NCBI GenBank assembly: GCA_009668205.1
Contig: WJYM01000001.1
Coordinates: forward strand, 372,001-436,000
Length of the DNA: 64,000 nucleotides
From: Enterobacteriaceae bacterium RIT691
GTDB taxonomy: Bacteria > Pseudomonadota > Gammaproteobacteria > Enterobacterales > Enterobacteriaceae
Direction of reading: 5' to 3'
In this document: positions 17,936-27,618 of the stretch, piece by piece
Numbering within the stretch: the first letter of the stretch is position 1
How the letters are laid out: each line of letters starts with the position of its first letter
The notes under the pieces: model-generated
Database searches by the model: none
Told to the model about the DNA's origin: nothing
Seen by the model: only the letters and a program-made list of their open reading frames with translations
Made by a program: the position numbers and the translations under genes

Positions 17936-19177
17936 TCATTTCGCCGCGTTATTTAACACCGCATTGAATTTGTCGACAGGACAAAAGCCGTCGGCGTCCA
18001 CAGGGCACCCTTTCAGCTCCAGCGTTACGCGCTGTGGCGGAGAATCCAGCGTCAACACCTCAGCATTGCGCAGCTGCCCGGTACTCTGGTAGACGTACTC
18101 AATCTTCATCAGTTCACGGTTGCCAGTGGCGTCATGCCAACGCTGGAACACGATTTTTCCGCCAATCGGCGTACGTTCATACTGCTTCTGCAGCTGATAC
18201 GGTTTGACATCCAGCGCCTTTAGCAGTGAGGCGATATTCGAGTCATGACCGACCATCAGTGTGACCTTGGGTGCGGTTGCTGCATCGGTCACCAGCGCTT
18301 TATCGATATATTTCACCAACGGTGCAGCCACATTTCTCGCCACCTCAGGGGAGGTGAACAGGCTATCCTGATAGCCGTTTTTCAGCTCTGAGAGCACCCG
18401 CCACTGTTGGTCGGTTTTGATTGCCCCCCAGGCGACGTTTTCCACTGAGAAACCTTCGTAATATTGCAGCGTAAAGGCATCCACCAGCGAATTGCCCACC
18501 TTCAGCGGTCCGGAAACGCCCGGCTCTTTGCCAAACGGTGCGCTGAAGCTGTCTTTCGTGGCCGTCAGGGAGCAGGTTTTATCTTCTTTGCAGGACGGCG
18601 AGTTTTGATAATCGACAATCTGCTCGAGGAGTTTATAGCTGTCATCCAGATGCATTTTCTGCCGTTCGTCCGCCATCGCTTTCACCGCCCGCTCGCGGAA
18701 AGCCGCCGAGTTATCGGTGATCACCGGGTTAAACGTGGGATCCATCGTCCCCATGGCATCCTGGTGGTGAACGGGAACGTCGCAGCCTGGAAACGCGCCG
18801 GTGATGAAGAACTGGGCGGTCGCGACGGTACGCTGAAGACTGTTCGCATAGGCATAAACCGTATTTTCCGGCGGGCATTCACCGGTTGTCACCAGCTTCT
18901 GCTGCGCCAGCCACTCGCGCATGTAGTGGCCCATATACACTTCCAGGATCCCACCTTTGGTGGTGAGCTGCCCGCCAGGCACATCCCATTCCGGCCATTG
19001 ATTGGGCGTGGACTGTGCCAACACGCTGCCGTTATTCGCCAACGGCGCCCGAAGATTGTGGCGGCTCATGATCAAAACCTGCTGGAGCTGATAACCCTCA
19101 GGCGCTGCTTCAGCCTTCACGCCAGCAGACACCAGCAGCGTGGCGCTAACCGCCACCGCAATGACGCTTTTATTCAT
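17936..19177 (-). CDS. agp: Periplasmic glucose-1-phosphatase Agp
   Basis: 413 residues, the usual length. A signal peptide ([20 protein letters not shown], cleavage near residue 22-24) is followed by the histidine acid phosphatase motif RHNLRAP at residues 39-45, whose histidine forms the phospho-enzyme, and by the distal HD proton donor in [11 protein letters not shown]. It releases phosphate from glucose-1-phosphate in the periplasm. Cysteine pairs ([33 protein letters not shown]) suggest disulfides. It is convergent with yccJ, as in E. coli. Confidence 0.95.
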   Translation of the reverse strand: MNKSVIAVAVSATLLVSAGVKAEAAPEGYQLQQVLIMSRHNLRAPLANNGSVLAQSTPNQWPEWDVPGGQLTTKGGILEVYMGHYMREWLAQQKLVTTGECPPENTVYAYANSLQRTVATAQFFITGAFPGCDVPVHHQDAMGTMDPTFNPVITDNSAAFRERAVKAMADERQKMHLDDSYKLLEQIVDYQNSPSCKEDKTCSLTATKDSFSAPFGKEPGVSGPLKVGNSLVDAFTLQYYEGFSVENVAWGAIKTDQQWRVLSELKNGYQDSLFTSPEVARNVAAPLVKYIDKALVTDAATAPKVTLMVGHDSNIASLLKALDVKPYQLQKQYERTPIGGKIVFQRWHDATGNRELMKIEYVYQSTGQLRNAEVLTLDSPPQRVTLELKGCPVDADGFCPVDKFNAVLNNAAK

Positions 19178-19404
19178 CCCTAATTCCTCATGCGTTTAGA
19201 TTCGCCTTAAGTGTGACAGAAACGTGACACTTTGCGCGAAACCCGTCCCGGAAATGCGGCATACCTTGCACTAAACGCCTCAGCCAGCAGCTGAAGCGCT
19301 AAAAAAGTGAACACACCATTTCCCTGTTTTCAGCTCATTCCCTGGCAGCGGCAATTGCAATTCGCGGCGCCAACCGTTAGATATGGACGCCTTGTTGTTG
19401 TGTA

Positions 19405-20598
19405 ATGAAAATGGACGTCATGAAGACGATAGTCAAAAAGCTCTCATTCCTGAAAACTGTCTTTCGGCCCCATCGCTGGATCGGTCTGCTGACGCTGGCA
19501 ATCGGCAGCATTTTCCTGAAGCCCGTACTGATCCAGATTTACCATTTTGTCCCGCAGGCAATGGGGGAGTTCACCGGCTGGAAGGATCTCATCTCCACGT
19601 TTGGCCTGTTGACCCTGCCACAGGTGGTGTTGGGCATCGCCATGGTGCTGATGAGCATTGGTCTGCTTTTGCGGGCTCGCGTCGCCTGGTCGTTTTCGCT
19701 GCTGCTGCTGATTGCGGTCGCGCTGTTTAATTTTCTGCTCCACACCGGCGATCACCGCATAGGGTATCTGTCGCTCTTCGACTGTTTGTGCCTGCTGTGG
19801 TTCTGGCGGGAATTTAGCCAGTCCAGCCTCGCGGCCGGTACGCTGTTTGCGCTGATAAGCTTTGGGTCTTTGCTGACCTATGCGCTGTGCGGCTCGCTGT
19901 ATCTGGGCGATCAGTTCCACCCGGCTATCGATGAACTCTCTGCCGCACTCTATTTCTCGACCGTCAGCATGTCGACCGTCGGGTTTGGCGATATTGTACC
20001 CGTCACCCCCAGCGCCCGATTATTTACCGTCTCGATCATTATTCTGGGGATCACGGTGTTCGCGACGTCGATCAGTGCCATCATCGGCCCGGTGATTGGC
20101 GGTAACCTCAAACGGATGATTAAAGGAAGAATTTCACACGCCATGCGTAAGAACCACATGATTATTATTGGCGCCACGCCGCTGGCGCTGAGCGTTTATA
20201 ACGGCCTGAAAGAGCGCGATGAGACGATCACGGTGATCGTACCGCCGGGCATTAACCACGATTATCCCGCCGATGCCGATGTGCTGACCGACGATCCCTC
20301 TTCTGACAAAGTGCTGCGTGACGCCGGTGCAGATAAAGCCAACTATATTTTGGTGCTGCGCAATGATGATTCGGATAACGCGTTCATCGTACTGGCCGCC
20401 AAAGAGGTAGTGTCCAGCGAGACGAAAATCCTGGCGCTGGTCAATTCAGATAAAAACCTGAGCAAAATTAAACGGGTACAGCCTGATATCGTCTTCTCTC
20501 TGCAGACACTCGCCAGCGAATTGCTGCTGCGCAAGCTGAGCGGTGAAAATATGGATACCGGGAATTTGATGGAACTGCTGTTCCAGGACGGGCATTAA
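19405..20598 (+). CDS. Kch-like voltage-gated potassium channel
   Basis: 397 residues (start also possible at 19411 or 19420; no strong ribosome site distinguishes them). The architecture matches E. coli Kch (417): hydrophobic N-terminal segments, then the pore region STVSMSTVGFGDIVPVTPSARLF with selectivity filter TVGFGD, then a cytosolic RCK/TrkA-N domain (about 250-395; NHMIIIGATPLALSVYNGL, LRDAGADKANYILVLRNDDSDNAF). The usual GxGxxG nucleotide motif appears altered (GATPLA), so ligand binding may differ. It is expected to conduct K+ across the inner membrane. It stands alone, ends in a strong terminator, and lies at a place where E. coli has other genes. Confidence 0.85.
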   Translation: MKMDVMKTIVKKLSFLKTVFRPHRWIGLLTLAIGSIFLKPVLIQIYHFVPQAMGEFTGWKDLISTFGLLTLPQVVLGIAMVLMSIGLLLRARVAWSFSLLLLIAVALFNFLLHTGDHRIGYLSLFDCLCLLWFWREFSQSSLAAGTLFALISFGSLLTYALCGSLYLGDQFHPAIDELSAALYFSTVSMSTVGFGDIVPVTPSARLFTVSIIILGITVFATSISAIIGPVIGGNLKRMIKGRISHAMRKNHMIIIGATPLALSVYNGLKERDETITVIVPPGINHDYPADADVLTDDPSSDKVLRDAGADKANYILVLRNDDSDNAFIVLAAKEVVSSETKILALVNSDKNLSKIKRVQPDIVFSLQTLASELLLRKLSGENMDTGNLMELLFQDGH

Positions 20599-20601
20599 TA
20601 C

Positions 20602-20637
20602 GCTCACGCCCCTTTTCCTGCGAAAGGGGGCGTGAAT
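20602..20637 (+). terminator. Terminator-like hairpin after the potassium channel gene
   Basis: TCACGCCCC and the near-perfect complement GGGGGCGTGA enclose TTTTCCTGCGAAA, whose ends can extend the stem. It lies in a 49-base gap between convergent genes. No long T-run follows, so efficiency is uncertain. Confidence 0.6.
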
Positions 20638-20647
20638 ACATTGGGCT

Positions 20648-21376
20648 TCAGGTCACCGGCTGCTTCAATTCGCCGTTCAATGCCTGCGCCACTTTGCTTT
20701 TATTTTCCGGCGTCTGCAGTTCAGTTACGCACTTATCGGCCACTTTCTGTGCCACCGCTTTCACCTCTGCGTAATTGTCTTTGCTCCATTGCGCATAGGT
20801 TTTATGAGTGTCGACGTTCATCAGTGCCGTTGAGCTACAGCGGTAGGTATAATTGCCTTTGCTGGTGTCGGTGTTGAACGTGATATCCGTATCGTAGATA
20901 AAGCTGTAATTGTCTTCATCCAGCCCGTCATACATCAGTTTGAAGCCCCTTTGCTTCACTTTCACCGCCTTACCTGCCGCTTCCGGCTTCAGGTCGACAG
21001 CTTTCACCAGCGCCACCAGCCCGCCCTCCAGATCGGTCCCTGAGGGATTGGCCACGCTATCAATGTTACTGCCCTTCAGGTCTTCTTTGCTAAAGCCGGA
21101 GACGGCCTGCCCGCCGCCGCCGAAGATCGTTAAGCCTGCCTGCAGCACCGTCAGCCCTGCCGCCATCGCGGTGTCTGAACGGCTGACGACATTCAGCACT
21201 TCCTGTGAATTATCGGCCGCGCTGTTAATGGTGCTGGCCACCCTAAGCGCGACATGGTCAGTCCCGTTTACGGGGATATCTTTGGTCGAACTGATTTTTT
21301 CAGAGGGATGCTGCGTTGCACAGGCCGTCAATAAAATGGCAGGAACAACCATTGAGATCTTATTTTTCATGCTCAC
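20648..21376 (-). CDS. Lipoprotein of unknown function
   Basis: About 242 residues. The N-terminus (MKNKISMVVPAILLTACATQ) is a lipoprotein signal with lipobox LTAC. AAGGAG lies 6 bases before a GTG at 21376 but 12 bases before the ATG at 21370, so I favour the GTG. The mature protein has a glycine-rich middle (GLTIFGGGGQAVSGFS) and two cysteines (YRCSS, DKCVT) likely to be disulfide-bonded. I do not recognise the family. It is convergent with the potassium channel gene and has no operon partner. Confidence 0.75.
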   Translation of the reverse strand: MSMKNKISMVVPAILLTACATQHPSEKISSTKDIPVNGTDHVALRVASTINSAADNSQEVLNVVSRSDTAMAAGLTVLQAGLTIFGGGGQAVSGFSKEDLKGSNIDSVANPSGTDLEGGLVALVKAVDLKPEAAGKAVKVKQRGFKLMYDGLDEDNYSFIYDTDITFNTDTSKGNYTYRCSSTALMNVDTHKTYAQWSKDNYAEVKAVAQKVADKCVTELQTPENKSKVAQALNGELKQPVT

Positions 21377-21593
21377 TGACAACTCCTTTTGGATTGATAC
21401 AAAAGCCACGCGAAATGTCTTTTTTCTGTTCTCTTTAAGGGAATCGGCAGCCCGTGCAGAAACTTGACAAAAAAATTAGGCCGCTAATCACTTCAGCATC
21501 ACCGTGGCGCGTTTGGCTTCAGGGTCTATGTTCACAAGGAAAGGTAGAGGTCACTGAGGAGAAAACGGTCTGACGGACGGCGCGCCATAAAGC

Positions 21594-21623
21594 AAAAAGC
21601 CGCTCGGGTGAGCGGCTTTCTTA
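21594..21623. terminator. Bidirectional terminator next to the LEA-like gene
   Basis: AAAAAGCCGCTC, loop GGGT and GAGCGGCTTTCTT form an 8-10 bp stem with A- and T-runs on both sides, 20 bases beyond the stop codon of the minus-strand repeat protein. Confidence 0.85.
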
Positions 21624-21643
21624 CGTTGACCTTTGCGTCGCGG

Positions 21644-22123
21644 TTATTCGCTTACGCTCTTTTTCAAATCTGAGGCGCCTTCTTTGGTTTTATCCCAGGC
21701 TTTTGCGCTGCCTTCTTTCGTGGCATCCCACGCTTTCTGGCTTCCGTCTTTGGTCGCCCCCCAGGCTTTCTGACTGCCTTCTTTGGTTTTGTCCCAGGCT
21801 TTGCTACTGCCTTCTTTGGTCCCGTTCCAGGCTTTTTCAGAACCCTGTTTGGTCTTATCCCACGCCTTTTCGCTGCCCTCTTTGGTGCGGTTCCAGGCTT
21901 TTTGTCCATCCTGCTTCATTTTATCGGTAGCAGAACCGTCACTGTTCATCTGGTTTACCTGCTCCTGACCCCGATGCTCGGTCTTATGCAGCTGTTCTTT
22001 GGCGGTATCCGCTCCCGTATGGGCTGTCTGTACGGTTTCATCAGTAGCATGCTGAATTTCGCCCTGCGCCAGAGCACCGGCAGAAATCATCAGAAGGGAC
22101 ATTGCGATGGCTGTTTTTTTCAT
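21644..22123 (-). CDS. Periplasmic LEA-like 11-residue repeat protein
   Basis: 159 residues. The signal peptide MKKTAIAMSLLMISAGALAQ is clear, so the mature protein should be periplasmic. After a Q/H/T-rich segment, seven tandem 11-mers run from about residue 75: KAWNRTKEGSE, KAWDKTKQGSE, KAWNGTKEGSS, KAWDKTKEGSQ, KAWGATKDGSQ, KAWDATKEGSA, KAWDKTKEGAS. Periodic 11-mers rich in K, T, E, A and G are the hallmark of group 3 LEA proteins, which form amphipathic helices on drying; the tryptophan in every unit is unusual. A desiccation or osmotic stress role is inference. It is monocistronic with its own terminator. Confidence 0.8.
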   Translation of the reverse strand: MKKTAIAMSLLMISAGALAQGEIQHATDETVQTAHTGADTAKEQLHKTEHRGQEQVNQMNSDGSATDKMKQDGQKAWNRTKEGSEKAWDKTKQGSEKAWNGTKEGSSKAWDKTKEGSQKAWGATKDGSQKAWDATKEGSAKAWDKTKEGASDLKKSVSE

Positions 22124-22414
22124 TGTGAATTTCCTTTTTACAGAGTCCAGCCCTGACTCTATTTTCTGCCGCGTTCAGCCGCAATGTAAAAAGTCTTAAT
22201 CTCCGGCAATCGCCACGGCCACTCCCTACAACACACTGCCGATAAACACAATAATTGCTGCTACTAAACACGCAAAATTAAGAGATTGCACCCACAAAAA
22301 GGCACTAATTGCAGTACAAAAAATGTGACCAATATCAGACTTTTCTTTCTTTCTGCCTGTGCTGCATTGTAAACTGGTTGTTATTACTGGAAATATTGCT
22401 CAACGGATGAACAG

Positions 22415-24643
22415 ATGAATGAGTTCGTAGATTATTTTGCAACCTACCTTTATGGGTTAAAGGTAGTCGCAATCGCCCTCGCTATCATGATGTTGATCAG
22501 CGGGATAGACGATCTGCTCATTGATATCACCTACTGGACTCGCCGGGCACTGCGGGCCGTCACGGTGTACCGTCGACATCAGCACATGGATCACAAAACC
22601 CTGTATGAGCCAGACGAAAAGCCGCTGGCCATCATGGTGCCCGCCTGGAATGAAACGGGGGTGATCGGCCATATGGCGGAGCTTGCCGCCATGACGCTGG
22701 ACTATGAGAACTACCACATCTTTGTCGGGACCTACCCTAACGATCCGGACACCCAGCGCGACGTAGACGAAGTCTGCACCCGTTTTCCCAATGTGCACAA
22801 AGTTGTCTGCGCCCGTCCCGGCCCGACCAGCAAAGCGGACTGCCTGAATAACATTCTTGATGCCATTACCCAATTCGAACGCAGCGCCAACTTCACCTTC
22901 GCGGGCTTTATCCTGCACGATGCCGAAGATGTTATTTCTCCGCTGGAATTACGCCTGTTTAACTATCTGGTGGACCGTAAAGATCTTATTCAGATCCCGG
23001 TTTATCCGTTTGAACGCAACTGGTCACACTTCACCAGCATGTCGTATATCGACGAATTCGCCGAGCTGCACGGCAAAGATGTCCCCGTTCGTGAAGCGGT
23101 CGCCGGTCAGGTTCCGAGCGCGGGCGTTGGCACCTGCTTTAGCCGCCGGGCGGTGATGGCGCTGCTGGCGGACGGTGACGGGATCGCCTTTGACGTTCAG
23201 AGTCTGACCGAAGATTACGACATTGGTTTTCGCCTGAAAGCGAAAGGCATGAAGGAAATTTTTGTTCGCTTCCCGGTGGTCGACCGCTCTGATGAAGCCA
23301 AAAAATCACGCAAGTTCCTGCAGAGTTCCCGCGCCTCTTCCGTTATCTGTGTGCGCGAGTATTTCCCGGATACCTTCACCACCGCGATGCGCCAGAAATC
23401 CCGCTGGATCATTGGCATTGTGTTCCAGGGTTTCAAAACCCATCGCTGGACCAAAAGCCCGACGCTGAACTATTTCCTGTGGCGCGATCGCAAAGGGGTT
23501 ATCAGCAATTTCCTGAGCTTTTTTGCGATGATTGTCATGATCCAGCTGGTCCTGCTGCTGATGTATCAACACTTTTGGCCCGATGCGTGGCAGTTCATGT
23601 CCATTTTTACCGGCGGCGCGTGGCTTTCCACCCTGCTGTGGCTCAACTTTGGCCTGATGGTCAACCGCATTGTGCAGCGCGTGATTTTCGTGACTATCTA
23701 TTACGGACTGGCTCAGGGCCTGATGTCCGTTCTACGACTGTTCTGGGGCAACCTGATCAACTTTATGGCTAACTGGCGCGCGCTGCGTCAGGTCATTCAG
23801 CATGGCGACCCACGCCGCGTGGCCTGGGATAAAACCACCCACGATTTTCCAAGCGTCACCGGGGAAAACCGTGCGCTGCGCCCACTGGGCCAGATCCTGC
23901 TCGAACATGGCGCGATAACCGCAGAACAGCTGGAACAGGCGCTCACGCACCGCATCATCGGTTTACGTCTGGGGGGGTCGATGCTGATGCAGGCGCTTAT
24001 CACCGCTGAACAGCTGGCGGCCGCCCTCGCCGAGCAAAGCCATGTGACGACAGAATCCATTGACGCGTGGACCATCGATCGCCAGCTGATCGACAAAATG
24101 CCCGCGTCCGTTGCCCTGCGCTACGCCGTTCTGCCTCTGCGTCTGGAGAAAAATGTGCTGACCGTGGCCAGCGAAGACGGTATCGACCCGGTCTCACTGG
24201 CGGCGCTGGAACGTAAGATGGGCTGTCGCGTGAAGTATGTGATTGTGCCCCGGGGTCAGGTGGTTATCGGGCTGCGCTATTGGTATGCCCGCCATCGAAC
24301 GAAAGACGATCGTGCTTTGCTGGCGTCGGCCGTTGAGCAAGGTTTCATCACCCCGCCGCAGGCCGATACGCTGTGGCAGAAATTCGTTCCCCGCCAGCTG
24401 CTGTTCGCGGAGGTTCTGACCTCGCTGGGTCATATCAATCACTCTGCCATGGGTGCCCTTCTGCTGCGCCACGAACGCAGCAATAAGCCTCTCGGCGAGT
24501 TTTTGGTCGCGGAAGGCGTGGTGACTCAGCAGACGCTGGATTACGTGCTTCAGCGACAACAAGAATTACAGGTGTCGATGTCCAGCCTGCTGAAAGGCGT
24601 CGGGCTGAATGATGAACAACTGGCAGAACTGGTGACCGCATGA
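22415..24643 (+). CDS. nfrB: Glycosyltransferase NfrB (phage N4 adsorption protein B)
   Basis: 742 residues (E. coli about 745). Order: one N-terminal membrane segment (about 15-32), a GT2 domain with HDAED (about 168), TEDYDIG and the QxxRW motif in QKSRW, membrane segments (about 365-450), then a C-terminal MshEN-type domain beginning RALRPLGQILLEHGAITAEQ, a fold that binds cyclic di-GMP in other proteins. NfrB makes a secreted glycan exported through NfrA, and phage N4 uses the system as receptor. The stop overlaps the nfrA start (ATGA). First gene of nfrB-nfrA-ybcH; no strong SD before the ATG at 22415. Confidence 0.95.
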   Translation: MNEFVDYFATYLYGLKVVAIALAIMMLISGIDDLLIDITYWTRRALRAVTVYRRHQHMDHKTLYEPDEKPLAIMVPAWNETGVIGHMAELAAMTLDYENYHIFVGTYPNDPDTQRDVDEVCTRFPNVHKVVCARPGPTSKADCLNNILDAITQFERSANFTFAGFILHDAEDVISPLELRLFNYLVDRKDLIQIPVYPFERNWSHFTSMSYIDEFAELHGKDVPVREAVAGQVPSAGVGTCFSRRAVMALLADGDGIAFDVQSLTEDYDIGFRLKAKGMKEIFVRFPVVDRSDEAKKSRKFLQSSRASSVICVREYFPDTFTTAMRQKSRWIIGIVFQGFKTHRWTKSPTLNYFLWRDRKGVISNFLSFFAMIVMIQLVLLLMYQHFWPDAWQFMSIFTGGAWLSTLLWLNFGLMVNRIVQRVIFVTIYYGLAQGLMSVLRLFWGNLINFMANWRALRQVIQHGDPRRVAWDKTTHDFPSVTGENRALRPLGQILLEHGAITAEQLEQALTHRIIGLRLGGSMLMQALITAEQLAAALAEQSHVTTESIDAWTIDRQLIDKMPASVALRYAVLPLRLEKNVLTVASEDGIDPVSLAALERKMGCRVKYVIVPRGQVVIGLRYWYARHRTKDDRALLASAVEQGFITPPQADTLWQKFVPRQLLFAEVLTSLGHINHSAMGALLLRHERSNKPLGEFLVAEGVVTQQTLDYVLQRQQELQVSMSSLLKGVGLNDEQLAELVTA

Positions 24644-27618
24644 GCAGGGAAAGCACTAAACGATTCGCACCGCGCCTGACCAGCGCACTGATTGCCACCC
24701 TGTTAAGCACCGGCGCGATGGCCCAGGAAGGCGACACCGGCGCTGAGGCGCTGGAACTGAGTGACTATCGGCACTTTGTGGTTTATCCACGCCTGGAAAA
24801 AGCGCTGCGGGCGCAGAAAAATAACGACGAGAAAACGGCGCTGGCGGAGTTCAGTCACCTCCACCAGCAGCTACCGGATAACGTCCCGTTGACGCTGTAT
24901 CTGGCAGAAGCCTATCGCTATTTTGATCATGACGATCGCGCTCGACAAGTGCTCAGCGAGCAGCTGAAGCGCCAGCCACAGGACACCCGCCTGCAACAGC
25001 AGCTGGCGGCAATTCCCGCCAAAATTCAACGCGTCACCACCGTTGAGCAGCTGCTGGCGCAGCAAAAAAGCTGCGATGCGGCCCCCACGACACGTTGTCG
25101 CAGTGAAACCGGACAAAATGCGCTCAGGCTTAAACAGCTTTCAATTGCGCAGGCTCAGCTGAATGACCGTGCCTTCGCCCAGTCAGACGAAGGTGCCGAG
25201 CTGGAAACGAACATTCTGCAACGCGCCATTTTCCTGCAGGACTGGTCGACGGCAGATACGCTCTTCAGCCAGAAAAATCAGCGTCATGCATTACGTTCAG
25301 ACGAGCAAAAACAGTGGTTTGATGTTCTGCTCGCGGGCAAGCTGGATCAACGGGTGCAGGCACTGCAGACCACGGGGCTTTTTACTCGTCCGCAGCAACA
25401 GCTGGCTTTTGCCAGCACGCTGGCAACCCGGGGTAAAAACCTGATGCTTCAGGATTATTTGGCCTCTCATCATCCCCGTTTTGAGAACGAAGAGCAGGAA
25501 AAGAACTGGCTGTTCCTGCTTTCCCGCTACAGCGACAATCCGCAACATGCGCTGCAGCAGTATGACGCGCAGTTTACGGCAAACCGTCGCTACATTGCCG
25601 GTTCCGCCTTCCCTGTCGCGTTTAAGGCCGGTGATTATGCATCGGCACAAAAACTGCTGGACGCGTTCGGCGCGGATGACATGCTGGCAGAACGTTACGC
25701 CCTGAGCAATGCGACGCAAAATACGGCGGAAAGCCTGAGAGTGGCCCGTCAGCTTTATCTGCGTTCACCGCAAAATATGGCGCTCCTCGATCAGCTCACC
25801 TGGCTGCAAACCCAGCACGGCCAGTCACGTGAAGCAACCACCCTTTTGCTGAGCCGCTACCCTTTTAGCGGCTCAGCGCAGGAAAGTACCCAACACCTGA
25901 TGACCCGGCTGGCCGGACTGCTGCAGGCGCACCCTGACTGGGCCACGCCCGCTCAGCTTGCCCGTCTGGCAAAACCCCTGCCCGACGCGTCGCTTCGCCA
26001 GTGGCAAAGCCAGCTGCCCGGGATCAGCACCGACTGCACGGCAACCCGTGCGCTGCTTGGCGATCTGTCTCCTCGTTATGATGCCAGCGCCTGGCGTCGT
26101 CTGGGCGACTGCTATCAACAAACACTGCCGGGGCTGGCGCTATTTGCTCAACAACAGGCTGAGCAGCGTCAACCGGACAGCTGGCAGCACCGGGCGGTGG
26201 CGTATCAGGCCTACGCCGTTGAAGACTACGCAACGGCCATGCGGGCCTGGAAAGCGGTGCCCACTCAGGAGATGAGCAATCAGGATCTGATGGCGGCAGC
26301 CAATACGGCACAGGCCGCTGGCGCCGCGGTAGAGCGCGATCGCTGGATAGATGAAGCCCAGCGACGCGGTCTGGATAACAGTGAATCCTGGTGGTGGCTG
26401 CACGCTCAGCGCTTCCTGCCCGCTGAACCTGCGCTGGCTCTCGCCGATTTGGATAAAGCCATTGCGCTTGAGCCAACGGTGAGATCCCTGACCTCACGCG
26501 CGGCCCTTTACCGTCAGAACCAGCAAACAGAAAACGCCATTCGCGATTTACGCCAGGCGCTGGTGCTGGAGCCGGACAATGCGGCCACCGAAGCGGCATT
26601 GGGCTATGCGCTGTGGAGCCATAAAGAGTACGCACAGTCCCGCATCGCACTGGAAAAAGCGCAGCGGGCCTCACCGGACGATCCGCAGCTTATCCGTCAG
26701 CTCATGTACGTGAACGAGCGCCTGGGCGATATTCATCAAACTCAGGCTTATGCCCGCGAGGTGATTGATGAGCTGGATGCCACGGCTGACGTCACGCCGC
26801 TGACCGCCGCCCAGAATCAGGAACGCTACAACGTTCGCCGGCTGCATGAAGACATTGGACGGCGCTGGAGCATTAACTTTGACTCCTCCATTGGCCTGAA
26901 GTCGGGATCCACCAGCGCATCCAGCTCGGTCCCGGGCGGGGCTGCACCGGGACAAAGCTATCGCAGCTACGCGCAGATGGAAGCGGAATACCGCCTTGGC
27001 CGCAATATGCTGGTCAATGGCGATTTGCTCTCTGTCTACAGCCGCCTGTTTGCCGATACCGGTGACAGCAGCGTGGTCTTGCCGGTGAAAAACCCAATGC
27101 TGGGGACAGGCCTGCGCTGGAAACCGCTGCATGACTACACTTTTTTCCTGGCAATCGAAGAGCAAATTCCTCTCGACAGAGGTCACGGCAAAGCGGACAC
27201 CATGCTGCGAGCCAGTGCATCGTTCCTCAATAACGGCAACTTTAGCGACGAATGGCACCCTAACGGCAGCGGCTGGTTTGCCCACAATCTTTATATCGAT
27301 GCGGCTCAGTACATGCGACAGGATATTCAGGCCTGGACGGCAGATTACCGGGCAAGCTGGCACCAAAAGGTGGCGGGTAATCAGACTCTCGAACCCTATG
27401 CCCACGTGCAGACCAACGGCTATCGCGACGGCGACACCCAGGCGAACCAGCTGGGCGGGATTGGCGTACGTTGGAATATCTGGACCGGTCAGACGCAGTA
27501 CAACGCCTGGCCGCATAAAATCAGCCTGGGCGTCGAGTATCAGCGGACGTTCCATTCGGTGAACCAGAGTACCGATGAACGTAACAACACATTCTTAACC
27601 GTAGGGGTTCACTGGTGA
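24640..27618 (+). CDS. nfrA: Outer-membrane phage N4 receptor NfrA
   Basis: 992 residues (E. coli about 990). A signal peptide ends near residue 28 (LIATLLSTGAMA). The long middle is helical with TPR-like repeats (QLPDNVPLTLYLAEAYRYFD, LRQALVLEPDNAATEAALGY). The C-terminal third (from RRWSINFDSSIGLKSG) is beta-rich and ends SLGVEYQRTFHSV...VGVHW, as expected for an outer-membrane barrel. It is the glycan exporter partner of NfrB and the receptor for N4 phages. It overlaps its neighbours by 4 bases on both sides, indicating translational coupling. The tip loops could determine phage specificity. Confidence 0.95.
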   Translation: MSRESTKRFAPRLTSALIATLLSTGAMAQEGDTGAEALELSDYRHFVVYPRLEKALRAQKNNDEKTALAEFSHLHQQLPDNVPLTLYLAEAYRYFDHDDRARQVLSEQLKRQPQDTRLQQQLAAIPAKIQRVTTVEQLLAQQKSCDAAPTTRCRSETGQNALRLKQLSIAQAQLNDRAFAQSDEGAELETNILQRAIFLQDWSTADTLFSQKNQRHALRSDEQKQWFDVLLAGKLDQRVQALQTTGLFTRPQQQLAFASTLATRGKNLMLQDYLASHHPRFENEEQEKNWLFLLSRYSDNPQHALQQYDAQFTANRRYIAGSAFPVAFKAGDYASAQKLLDAFGADDMLAERYALSNATQNTAESLRVARQLYLRSPQNMALLDQLTWLQTQHGQSREATTLLLSRYPFSGSAQESTQHLMTRLAGLLQAHPDWATPAQLARLAKPLPDASLRQWQSQLPGISTDCTATRALLGDLSPRYDASAWRRLGDCYQQTLPGLALFAQQQAEQRQPDSWQHRAVAYQAYAVEDYATAMRAWKAVPTQEMSNQDLMAAANTAQAAGAAVERDRWIDEAQRRGLDNSESWWWLHAQRFLPAEPALALADLDKAIALEPTVRSLTSRAALYRQNQQTENAIRDLRQALVLEPDNAATEAALGYALWSHKEYAQSRIALEKAQRASPDDPQLIRQLMYVNERLGDIHQTQAYAREVIDELDATADVTPLTAAQNQERYNVRRLHEDIGRRWSINFDSSIGLKSGSTSASSSVPGGAAPGQSYRSYAQMEAEYRLGRNMLVNGDLLSVYSRLFADTGDSSVVLPVKNPMLGTGLRWKPLHDYTFFLAIEEQIPLDRGHGKADTMLRASASFLNNGNFSDEWHPNGSGWFAHNLYIDAAQYMRQDIQAWTADYRASWHQKVAGNQTLEPYAHVQTNGYRDGDTQANQLGGIGVRWNIWTGQTQYNAWPHKISLGVEYQRTFHSVNQSTDERNNTFLTVGVHW

